This document shows, in pieces, positions 1 to 9,720 of a stretch of DNA of 64,000 nt. The notes under the pieces were generated by a model. It worked only from the letters and a program-made list of their open reading frames with translations. It had not been told where the DNA came from and did no database searches. This DNA comes from Turbatrix aceti. Its lineage: Eukaryota; Nematoda; Chromadorea; Rhabditida; Panagrolaimidae. The stretch covers positions 8,193,246 to 8,257,245 of the forward strand of contig OZ017770.1 of assembly GCA_963969345.1 (NCBI GenBank). The letters are read 5' to 3'. A program made the position numbers and the translations under genes. Position 1 is the first letter of the stretch. Every line of letters begins with the position of its first letter.

Positions 1-1007
1 GCCTTGTCGAGGTCTGCGTAATCGTAGAACTGTCTGCATATCTGCAAAAAAATATAACTGAGTCATCAATTGTCAAGCTTAAGTTAGCCCACTTGAGAGA
101 TGTTTTCAGAATGCTTTTGACACTGGGTCCACGTGTAGTTGTACGTGTTTTGAATGTCATTGAGACTGTAAGAGCAAATAGCATTTTGGCTGTCCCTGAT
201 CTTGAACGCTGCGTACAGAATGCCGGATACGGGATCAAAAGTCGCAGCTGTTAGGCGATTTTTGATGGATATACGGGTATCATTGTAGTCAATGCCTTCA
301 CAGGAGAGCACGAGGTCCATTCGAGACTCCAGGTCATCGGTTTGGTCATCGTTACAAATCCTCGTAATCCGGCCTTCTGTATTCATACGCTGATTCTGAT
401 GATGCATGCTTGGAAGATCGATTCTTGTCGCAGTACCAACAAAAAATGTGTACCTGCCATGGATAAACGAATCAACAACATTGACGTCTTGCATTTTAAC
501 GTTGTCAGCGGCAACTTGCACTTGCTTAAATCCAGCATTGTCGGGGGACTCAAAAACAAAAATAGAAGCATTCTGATGCGCTTGCACTGCTCGAATAACA
601 ATTTTTTCTTCTGAAACGATGGCAGCGCTGATGTAGGAGTATTTGTCTCCGCCGGTCAAGTCCAGTTCCTCGCATGTGTCCAGCGTACAAAGACCACAAG
701 TAGCTTCGGTGCAGACAACAAACTTGTCAGGACTCATGGGTTTGAATTCCAGCAGCACATCGTTGCCGAAGAAGAGACTGCTGAGATTGATGGCAAATAG
801 TTTTTCCACGGTAACGTTCTCATTATTCCCCGACATCAGGTAACCCTGAATTTCATTGCCCAATGCAACAGCAAAATGACCATCGCTGATTTTTGCAGTT
901 GCTCTGACGGAATCATTGTCAAAGTCTACCAGGGTTCTGGCATCTTGCTTGGCTGGTTGAAGAATTGCCAAAAGTACGAGAAATGCATATATAAGTCTGC
1001 GATACAT
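1..1007 (-). CDS. Sema-domain protein (plexin/semaphorin-like), 5' part
   Basis: The first coding exon runs from the ATG at 1007 down to about 90, and a second exon is cut by the window edge (46 down to 1). The joint is CAA|GTGGGC at the donor and TTTTTTTGCAG at the acceptor, and the frame stays open. The first 20 or so residues are a signal peptide (hydrophobic run YAFLVLLAIL). After it the protein shows sema-type beta-propeller features: paired cysteines in the stretch around residues 98-115 (CTEATCGLCTLDTC), the FFVGTATRI and RITRICNDD strands, and a later LYAAFKIRDSQNAICSY strand with several N-glycosylation sites. Sema domains act in extracellular guidance and receptor signalling. Only about 320 residues are visible, so I cannot tell a plexin receptor from a secreted semaphorin or a MET-like receptor. 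The gene continues beyond base 1. Confidence 0.75.
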
Positions 1008-2280
1008 ACCCGTTCTGTCCTGCTAGTCAACACCGGTCATCGGATCGTCACAGGTGTAAAATGCACTCGTTGCCTGTAACTCAATTTTTTTAATGAGCCC
1101 GAAAAGTAAATAAACAAGTCGGGGCAATAAATCCGGTTCAAAAGAATGCAACACGAATAAGATCAAGCAAATCACTTTTGAGTAACAAAATATTTTGAAC
1201 CTCGCGTACAGAGGCAGCAAAAGGTGTGGCCGGTGTGTCATTTTGCTCCCGTCTATCCGAGAACTATTCGACTCATCGGTGAGTCATGTTTTTTTTCACA
1301 AGGGTGGAGATAAGGATATGGTTATTTTTACGAGTGTTCACGCAAAAAGAAGAAAAATCCGGGGATATTTGACGCGTTCAAAAAATCCGTGAAAAGAAGA
1401 ACAATGATAGCCGTGTCCCGTGATAGCATTAATTTTTTTTATCAACGACCGTCAATCGATGAAAAATAAAATTGGGCATTAACGGTGCAATTCTAACGGA
1501 AAAGTGAAAGCACCTAACGAACATAAGTGGGAGAAAAGTTCACTGCGCAAATGCAAGCAAAGACCATTTATCTGCGCGCCAACAAAAAGGAATACACAAC
1601 AGCATCAAATCGTCAACATACGCACCGAAGCAATAAGAGCCAGTTGGCTGGTTGCACGATCATCAATCGATTTGCAATGATGCGTTCGTGCATGCGTGCT
1701 TTGCTTTTTCTTTTCCTTAAAATTTTTTTGTTGAAAAGACCCTTGAGAAAGCTAGGCGAGTCCCAAAGATGGAACACATAGCGCCAAAACATTTATTTAT
1801 ATTACTATTTTTTGCGCGTCCTTTCCCCTAACATAAGATTGGTTTCGGTTACAACAACATTTTACAACGCGGAAAAAATGGCTAGGCAAAAAAATAGAAA
1901 AGAGCCCGAATGATGATGATCCTGGCGCCGAAGCATAATTTTATGAGCGTTGCTGCTTCCGTCAGGGGCAAGCAAGCAACACCCATCGCTGACAAGCTAT
2001 CTAAAAGATTGCTTCACACCGGCGCCCGGCGTCTCTGATAAATTTGTTGTTTTTATCACATTTGATAGCACCCTGACATGAATATTGCCTGTATCGCTGA
2101 TTTTGACGATAAAGCATGATCTAGGCGTACATGTGTGTACGCATGACAAATAATGACTAAAATATTTTTTAGTATCATTGGTGCAATCTTGTGAGATGAT
2201 ACAATGCACAGTTCTTTCTCGAGTTTGTTCAACAAAAAAATCAAGAATGAAAATAGTTTATTTTAAAAGACAATGAGCAG
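1008..2280. other. Intergenic, no gene recognised
   Basis: This is the upstream region of the sema-domain gene and the 3' flank of the protease gene at 2281. Only short unsupported open frames are present, and I recognise no repeat or RNA gene. Confidence 0.6.
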
Positions 2281-3217
2281 TTATTGACAGACCTCGTAGC
2301 CCACTACACTCCTGATAAAATCGCAACTGGTCGAGGGTCGAGAATAAACACCTGCAAAGCCCTTCTGCCCGCATCCCTGACCAAAGCTGACGATTCCAGC
2401 CTGAAACCATCGGCCATCGACGTGTTTTGTCACCAAAGGCCCTCCACTATCGCCCTGGCAGGAATCGATGCCCTGGCGACCCGCGCACTCCATGGTGTCA
2501 TCGATTTCGGTAACGCCGTATTCTTGAATGCACTCGGATTGATCGAGGAAGGGGACGACAACCTGTTTGAGCTGTTGGCTCATGGAGCCACCCTCACTGA
2601 CCGCACCCCAACCGGTTACAAATGCGAGCTTGCCTTTGTGCACGATGTCACGGATGTCTTTTGGGACGCAGATTGGCTGGATATGGTCGGAAAATGTGAT
2701 CTCGCCATCTAATTTTAGAAGTGAGATATCGTGGGACCAGTAATACGGACTGCGAAATTGGGGATGAGTGTGAATCTCGCTGACGTTGAAAAACGCTTCT
2801 CCCTGCTCGTGTGTGTCACTTTGATTGAATACCCCAACTTTGATGTGGAATGTATGTGGGTGGTCCGTAAATCCTTCCCTGTAAGTAATTAATTACCACT
2901 GGGAAAGCCGATAATGTGATTAACTAACACGCAATGCCCGGCCGACATAATCCATTGCTTGTCGATGATGCTACCTCCACATCGGAGGTCACAGGTGCCG
3001 TAGCCGTAGTTGGCACACATTTCTACCTGCCACGGCCAGCTGTAGGGTCGAGCAATGTCGCCACCGACAATCCGGGTTTCAGATGGAGGAATCGGGGTTT
3101 GTCCGCAGGTTTTTGGATTTGCACGGGCCAATTCATAACCTAAAATTATTTTTTTTAAAGAAGCAATTTATTCAAAAGTAACTTACTGAAAAATAATGCA
3201 GCAAATATAACTTTCAT
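2281..3217 (-). CDS. Secreted trypsin-like serine protease (S1A)
   Basis: Three exons: 3187-3217, 2929-3139 and 2281-2878, joined at CAGTAAGT and GTGTTAGT donors; phases close to give 279 residues. Residues 1-14 are a signal peptide, followed by a short propeptide and the activation site ending R|IVGG near residue 31. The catalytic triad is complete: His in SAGHC, Asp in SHDISLLKL, Ser in GDSGGP. The residue six before the catalytic Ser is Asp (GIDSCQGDS), which predicts trypsin-like cleavage after Lys or Arg. WGAVSEGG and GIVSFGQGCG are normal S1 structural segments. Length is that of a simple one-domain protease with no CUB, LDL or clip modules, so a digestive or general secreted role is likely. 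A TATAAAAG box lies about 53 bases upstream of the start codon. Confidence 0.9.
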
Positions 3218-3269
3218 CTTCAGAAAGAAGAATATGTACAGATGCATTGATCGCAAAAAGACATCATCG

Positions 3270-3277
3270 CTTTTATA
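3270..3277 (-). promoter_or_regulatory. TATA box of the trypsin-like gene
   Basis: On the minus strand this reads TATAAAAG, 53 bases before the start codon at 3217. That is the expected distance for a TATA box with a short 5' leader. Its role is inferred from sequence and position only. Confidence 0.6.
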
Positions 3278-4057
3278 GAAATCAATGCCGAGTAAAAAAC
3301 TGTGATGAAAAAAAGCCGTAATGATCAGGCTTATCTCTCACGATCACTTATCAGTTCAGCATTTTTTAATCCCACTGTTTAACTATTTATAACATGATTG
3401 AGACAGCATCAGAAAAAAATGCAAAAAAAACCAACTGTACGAAAATAATTTTTGTTTTTTGGCCGCAAACAATAACCGATTTTTTGAACATTTGAGTCAA
3501 AAACACACCAAATGCTAACTTTTTTCGGTGGTTTCCAAAGAACGGACGCAAATATTGTATTCGTTGACGTTATCAACGACAACTCCCATCACGAAAGCAA
3601 CTGTCTACTTTCGAGCTAAAAGTTAAGGTTTACCCCAACTCAATCGCATTCTGCTACCATCAGCACCCTCTAAAATTCCAAGAGAACTGGAGCTGCAGGC
3701 ACTGCATAAACAGGCAAATGCGATTGCGGATCAACAGAAATCTTCGAGACGATAATGATCAAGAAAACGTGTCCCAGCCGCAGCAGTGATTTCGTTTCTG
3801 CCTTCTTTTTTTTCAGGGTTTCAGCACGGATCACGCGAAATTCAACCCCCTAGCCGGCGACACATTTGAATAAAATCCTGACAACAACACTCTGTGTCAC
3901 ATAATCTACGCCAAACCCGAGATCTGGCCGAAAAGCTTACGATAGTGATAATGCACAAACGTGAAAAAATATACATACTCATTATTAATCAAGTCCTTGT
4001 TTCAATAGCACGCAAAACAAAATGTATGTTGGCAAACAAATACACACCGGTTTGTTA
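3278..4057. other. Intergenic, AT-rich, no gene recognised
   Basis: Lies between the protease promoter and the 3' end of PITH copy 1. No open frame with family features, no obvious repeat. Confidence 0.55.
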
Positions 4058-4804
4058 TCAGCAGATGTGATGATGCATCTTGTCCTTCAGAATATTTTTG
4101 TGGTCATCTGGGATAGCACGGGATTCGTAGTTCGCAATGGCGATCTTCTCACGGAAGTTGTGCTTGAACTCTCCACGCAGGCCGATGTAGTAAACGCGAG
4201 TGGTCTCACCGCCGAAGTTGGATGGAATGTAGATGCTGAGGTGATAGACGTCGGCGAAGCGGTTCAGCACCAGCGGGTAGTCGATCTCAGCGGAGTCGTC
4301 TTGCTTGAGCTGCAGCTCCTGATCAGGCTTTCCGCTCTTCGTGTCTTCGAACGACATCTAAAATCATAAAAACTTAATATCGAATCTTTCAACGTGCAAA
4401 AAATAACTCACCTGCTCCCGGTTCTTGAAAAGCATGAGGCGAGAGGGATGAGTATCGTTCAAATCGCCGATGATCGTAATGCCTGTAATTTTAACATGCC
4501 CGGTGAAAGGAATGTTGAAGAGAAGTTCCTCGTCGACGTCACTGTCCACGTACTTCGACCTAAAAGACAAGCAATATCATTAATAACTCCTGAAAAACTC
4601 CTCCAAGCGTCAAACTTACTTATCAAGATGGTCCTGCCAGTTCTTGAAAACAGTGACGCCCGTGTCTTCCTCAGCTTCGTTGAGAACCCTGACGTTGTCC
4701 GTGTCGATGGAAGCATTCAGCTGGTAATCGACTCTATCGACCGTTTCAACCTCGGCGACCTGCGAAGCACAGGTGCCACCAGATCCGTGATGATGATCAC
4801 ACAT
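4058..4804 (-). CDS. PITHD1: PITH-domain protein, copy 1 (PITHD1-like)
   Basis: Three exons, 4620-4804, 4412-4559 and 4058-4357, give 210 residues, almost exactly the length of animal PITHD1 (about 211). The start at MCDHHHGSGG lies in a His/Gly-rich leader as in PITHD1. The PITH (proteasome-interacting thioredoxin C-terminal) domain covers most of the chain: DVDEELLFNIPFTG, then GITIIGDLNDTHPS, then LSIYIPSNFG and TRVYYIGLRGE. The C-terminal ANYES..IPDDH segment, conserved in the family, is present. In thioredoxin-like 1 this domain binds the 26S proteasome; stand-alone PITH proteins are cytoplasmic with less defined roles. This copy is the least altered of the three tandem copies and is probably the ancestral form. 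Intron positions and phases are identical in all three copies. Confidence 0.93.
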
Positions 4805-5487
4805 TGCGACCGGAAATGAAACCTCACTCTTGATGACAATGAGTGCTTCTTGTGAAAGAAAAGCAAAAGGCGCACCAAATGGAAGTTTTTTTTTCGCGGT
4901 GAGAGCATTCACTTGTTGAAAATTGGTATAATGATGGTTTTGTGCACTAACGTGGTAATTTTTATTGTCAGATTTAAATGAAACCATCCTCGGACAATAT
5001 TCATTGTGGCTTTATGACAGCTGTATGATAACCATAATCAACAGAATTTGATTTGCTTAAAGGCATTGAAGCGTCACAAAGCGATTATACATTCCTCTTT
5101 ATTACAGCTTATGTTAGATTTTTTATGAGATCATTATGACACGGCAAATAAAATTGTTGGAAAAAAAAGTTAAAATTAATAAAGCAGCGGACCGTTGCAA
5201 AAAATGCAATAGTTCGATCAACCCAACAAAACATACGTCAGAATGCGTGAAATGTTCTTTATGAAACAAACAACCAGGAATAAATACAAATATTTGGACG
5301 AAAAAATAAATATACAACATTTTCATAAAATATAGCGAAAAAAACCCTTGCGCATTTTCATCGCCACTGTGATAGCATGTGCCTTTGCTTTATTTCTGAT
5401 GTGAGATACGAATGGGTGGAATGTATACAATTGACAATAATTCTTGAGATCTGTTCATGTGAGTAGGCAGTCATCTTCGTTTTTTCA
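4805..5487. other. Spacer between PITH copies 1 and 2
   Basis: AT-rich spacer. It must hold the copy 1 promoter (minus strand), but I see no clear TATA box or repeat. Small open frames show no family features. Confidence 0.5.
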
Positions 5488-6223
5488 TTAAAAAGGTTCT
5501 TTGCCGGTGATTATGTCATAAATAAGTTTATGATATGTTTTGGAGAGCCCAGGAAGCTTGACGTTCGCAACTATGTTGTCGCGAAACTTGTGCTTGAACT
5601 CTCCGCGCAGGCCGATGTAGTATACGCGAGTGGTCTCCGCGCCGAAGTTGGATGGAATGTAGATGCTGAGATTGTGGACGTCGGAGAACCGGCTCTGACG
5701 CAGAGGATAGTGAATTTCAGCAGTGTTGTCTTGTTTGAGCTGCAGCTCCTGATCAGGCTTTCCAATATTCGTGTCTTCGAACGACATCTAAAATTCATAA
5801 AAACTTAGTATCGAGTCTTTCAACGTGCAAAAAATAACTCACCTGCTCCCAATTCTTGAAAAGCACGAGACGAGAAGGATGAGTCTCGTTCAAATCGCCG
5901 ATGATCGTAATTCCCGTAATTTTAACATGCCCGGTGAAAGGAATGTTGAAGAGAAGTTCCTCGTCGATGGCGCTGTCCACGTACTTCGACCTGAAGGACA
6001 AAAAATCCCATTAATGCCTCCTAAAAGAATCAAAATACTTATCAAGATGATCCTGCCAGTTCTTGAAAACGGTGACGCCCGTGTCTTCCTTTGCCTCGTT
6101 GAGAACCCAGACGTTGTCCGTGTCGATGGAAGCGTTCAGCTGGTAATCAACCCTATCGACCGTTTCAACCTCGGCAACCTGCGATCCACAGGTGCCACCA
6201 GATCCGTAAGGACGATCACACAT
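5488..6223 (-). CDS. PITH-domain protein, copy 2, altered C-terminus
   Basis: Exons 6039-6223, 5843-5990 and 5488-5787, with the same exon lengths as copy 1 (185, 148 and 300), give 210 residues. Sequence is very close to copy 1 through SAIDEELLFNIPFTG, THPSRLVLF and TRVYYIGLRGEFKH. After that the two part ways: the family-conserved ANYES..IPDDH tail is replaced by a stretch with NIVANVKLPGLSKTYHK. The coding frame is intact, so I call it a gene, but the C-terminal strand of the PITH fold may be changed. The first intron uses the weaker donor GTATTT where copies 1 and 3 use GTAAGT. Likely role is as for copy 1, with possible divergence of function or early decay. Confidence 0.85.
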
Positions 6224-6882
6224 GGCAACCAGAAATGGAGCTCCGCTGTGGTTGACAACGAGTGCTACATAAAAAAAAGGGAAACCCAAGAGGAATAGAA
6301 AAAAAAATTCCTTTTCGCTCCGTGAGCACTCATTCTTTATAAAATTGTCAGCCAAATGATTTTATACAAAATGTGTATTGTTACATAAATTTGACGGTAT
6401 TTATCAGCAGTTTTATGAGAAAGAGAGTGCCAACACGCTAAAGCAAGGCTGCCCTAATGAATAGCAATCAAACAAATAAGGTTTACTGCCTTCTTACCTT
6501 CTGACAAACTTTAGCGCTTCCAAACTTTTTAAAGTTGCAAAAATCATTAGTTGTCACATTGATGTTTTCAAAAATTGAGCTACCAAGTCAAAAAAAGACA
6601 TCATTGAAATCAGGTTTTGTTTTTCACAGGTAATATCTTGATTGAACAACCGATTGTGGTAAAAACATATGCCATGCGTCTGTTTGTATAAACAAATAGC
6701 GTTCCTTTCAAAAAACCACTCAAAGTAAAAAATACACCCTTTATCAATCAAATAGAAATCAAAGAAATCAAACAATTCCGCCAACTATCAACAAATATGT
6801 TTGGGTTATCACATCAGAAAAAAAGTAGAAAAACACGACAAAGAGAACATAAATCCTAATCGGAGCACACTCGATGTTGAAA
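6224..6882. other. Spacer between PITH copy 2 and the chimeric gene
   Basis: AT-rich, with no recognisable gene; bases near 6300-6360 still resemble the upstream flank of copy 1 (CATTC, TGTCAG motifs), which suggests that promoter DNA was duplicated with the gene. Confidence 0.45.
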
Positions 6883-8872
6883 TCACTCAATATAGGGCAC
6901 ACATTCGAAGACAAAATGCATGTTATCTTGAACTTGTAGGGAGTAGCTCCATTTGGATTCGGTCGGGGAAGGGGTAAAGTTTCTGGGAAGATATTCCGAG
7001 TCGAAATTCTCCAGATTAACCATTTCTAGTTGAAACACGAATCGAAGTTTAACTGGATCGGGGACGAGCGGTAGCCCCTCAATGACTTCGAGCATATTTC
7101 GAAGCGCAACATCCACACTTGCTCGATTCCTGCCGCTGTTACGTTGGTAGCGCGCAGCGAGGCTATCTTTTGTGGTGATGCCTATGATGATGTTTCGAGG
7201 GCCATGACGTAATGACGTCATGCAATCCATCAGTTTATTTAGCTTTCCGTGCGCAATCGTAGGCCGAGATACAAGGCAGAACACGCCAAACGTGGTAGTG
7301 TTCACCAGATTGCGCTGTATGGATTTCATGAGAGGGAATAAATCTTTCCAACCTGTAACTCGAAGTGTGAGCGTTTCGGTTGCGTTGACTTTCATGAGAC
7401 TCTGAAAAAAAAAGTAAAACTCTGCAGTAAAATTAAAAAAAACAAAAAATTACGTTTGTTATAACTCTCAAACTGCGCGGCACAAAAAATGTACGCAAAA
7501 AGTCCATCTGAACGCAAACTTTGCGAAATCGCGGAATTGCCCAGCTGATAGCCCTCAGGTTACGCATATTGGCATGAAGCTCAATGCATCGTACAAGCGC
7601 CAGCATGGATTGAACTGCTTCCAATCGTAGCACCGTGTCTGATCGATCAGTTATGACGACTTCGTTCAGTACTAAAATTTATATTCTTTTGATTGTTTTT
7701 AAACCAAGCAACTCACGACGATTTGATGCCAATTTGTCCAGGAAGAAGGTCCAAGCAGACGTTTTGTCAATTCGTACGCGACGGATAAAACTCGAGAGCC
7801 AAAACTGGGCCTGCTTGTTTTCGATGTTGTGATTCTAAAAATTACTCGTTTTAAAACGAAACATAAAACAAAACACTCACAAAGTTCGAAATCTGATCCG
7901 CGTAAAAAACCACGACGTTTTCCATGTAATCATCGAAGGCGATAGACAATTCAACCGATGATAAAACGAGGCTCTTGATAACACCCTGCCAAAGAACGTT
8001 GGGCCAACATGTGATTCTGAACTGTAATATTCGACGAATGATCTCTTGAGGATACGCGGCTGACAGCGGACGCATGCAGCTGTAATACGAAAAATCATGT
8101 TGCAAACACGTAATAAATGCCGCGCCGAACTCCAAATGCTTGGACGATAGTGTGCATTCACAACTATACGTTTGCTGCATTGCATTTCAGACCATTTCTT
8201 CTTACCGTTTCGTTTCCACCTCGACGTCGTCGCCTTCCACTTCGCCGCGAAAACCGATATAATACACTCGTGTAATCATGCCGCCAAAGTTAGACGGGAT
8301 GTGAACGGTGAGGTGGTGGACGTTGACAAAACTGTTCGGCAGGGGGTAGTCGATTTTGGCGGAGTCGTCCTGCCTGAGACGCAACTCCAGATCAGGCACG
8401 CCCAAAATGACGTCGCGAAACGACATCTAAAATGAATAAAAACTTATAAACAAGTTTTTCCATATTCAAAAAAACTCACCTGCTCCTGGTTCTTGAAAAG
8501 CATGAAGCAAGAGGGGTGAGTCTCGTTCAAGTCGCCGATGATCGTAATGCCCGTGATTTTAACACGACGGGTGAAGGGAATGTTGAAGACCATTTCTTCG
8601 TCGAGGTCACTGATCACGTACTTTCGCCTAAAAGACAAGCAATCTCATTAATGCCTCCTAAAAGAATCAAAATAGCATCAAACTTACTTATCAAGACGGT
8701 CCTGCCAGTTCTTAAAAATGGTGGCGCCGGTGCCTTTTTCTTTCTCGTTGTCGACACTGATGTTGGCCTTGTCGATGAAATCGTTCAGGTGGTAATCAAC
8801 CTTAACGACCGTTTCAACCTTGGAGACCTGCGGTGCACAGGTGCCACCAGATCCATGATGATGATCAGTCAT
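6883..8872 (-). CDS. PITH copy 3 fused to an unrecognised C-terminal region
   Basis: Seven exons, 8688-8872, 8480-8627, 8206-8426, 7881-8163, 7717-7834, 7454-7671 and 6883-7401, give 563 residues with all phases closing. Exons 1-3 are a PITH domain (SDLDEEMVFNIPFT, HIPSNFGG, TRVYYIGFRGE). Where the family tail should follow, the frame would stop, but AAACG|GTAAGA is a good donor, and TATAG at 8164 restores an open frame after a 42-base intron, similar to the next two (46 and 45 bases). The following 380 or so residues match no family I know. They include PQEIIRRILQF, VIKSLVLSSVELSIAF, ETLTLRVTGWKDLFPLM and TTFGVFCLVSRP, an alternation of helices and hydrophobic strands that could be a degenerate F-box plus repeat protein, but that is a guess. 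If unspliced at this point, the PITH part would end at 185 residues. Confidence 0.68.
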
Positions 8873-9173
8873 GGCCACCAGAAATGAAGCCGGAGGAAAG
8901 ATGAGCGTAACCTGAAAACGAAAAAGAAGGCAGCGTAGCAAATAAAATTTTCGTCGTGAGAGCATTCATTTGTAGAAAATTATCAGCATGCTGGTTTCGT
9001 GCACAATTTTTTTTGATTTTATGGTCAGATTTATGAGAAATCATCTACAAACAATTTATTTAACAAAGAATCATAGTTGCTGATATCCTTCAACTGTTAG
9101 CACTGAACTAGAACAGGACATAGGGTCACAGGTTCTTTTCTGTAGAACGTTTGCCGGGGCTCTGCAGTTTTGT

Positions 9174-9207
9174 CATTGTTCTTGAAGATGGAACTTCAAG
9201 AACAATG
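9174..9207. repeat. Perfect 14-bp hairpin
   Basis: Arms CATTGTTCTTGAAG and CTTCAAGAACAATG are exact reverse complements, separated by the 6-base loop ATGGAA. It could form a small RNA hairpin or be a microhomology scar; no function is known. Confidence 0.8.
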
Positions 9208-9230
9208 CGACAGAGACTGTTCGGTAGGGA
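9207..9230. repeat. 24-base copy of VPS53 exon 1 sequence
   Basis: Bases 9207-9230 are identical to 12191-12214, which lie inside VPS53 exon 1. Both copies have the same orientation, and the short copy begins exactly at the edge of the hairpin. It looks like a templated insertion. Confidence 0.75.
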
Positions 9231-9720
9231 AGGTGAGATCTAACTTGAAACTCTCGGTGCTGACAAACTTTGGCAACCGATGTACTCTGTATTTTGATGA
9301 AATCTGACATAATAAAAACTTGTTCATCATTTTCGATTAATCGTGTTCTTTTTGACACTGCTCTAAGGCAAGAATCATGGGGGTCCAATTGTCTTGCATA
9401 ATTTATAGAATAATAGTGTGAGATAAAGGATTCTGATACTGTTCTTGATAAATTTGTGGTTCCTTTCTTCACCGCTATAAAAATGTAACAAAATTCTTTT
9501 AATGTTATAGGACACTTGATAATTCCAGTACTTTTAAAAGTTGTAAATATAAAAAGAACGCATCTGAAGGAAAAAGTCCCACATTTTCCGACTGTCGTAA
9601 GTCAACCAAACTCTTGTGATTCCCAATTACCAATAACATCATCATGTCTTTGTTCATAATCAACATTGCCACATTCAACATTTGGGTTACCACGTCAGAA
9701 AAAAAAGTACAAAAACTCGA

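Larger units (their letters stand above)
8873..9720. other. Intergenic with a hairpin and a VPS53 fragment
   Basis: No gene recognised. It contains the inverted repeat at 9174-9207 and a 24-base copy of VPS53 exon 1 at 9207-9230 (separate entries). Confidence 0.55.

Noticed and set aside
8163..8185. 31-base intron after PITH copy 3 joining the alternative frame (7877-8185)
   Set aside because: An open frame exists, but the intron is shorter than any other here and the downstream exons then fail to connect; the 42-base alternative fits all four following exons.
8172..8435. Plus-strand open frame over PITH copy 3
   Set aside because: It is the antisense shadow of a conserved PITH exon; similar antisense frames occur over copies 1 and 2.
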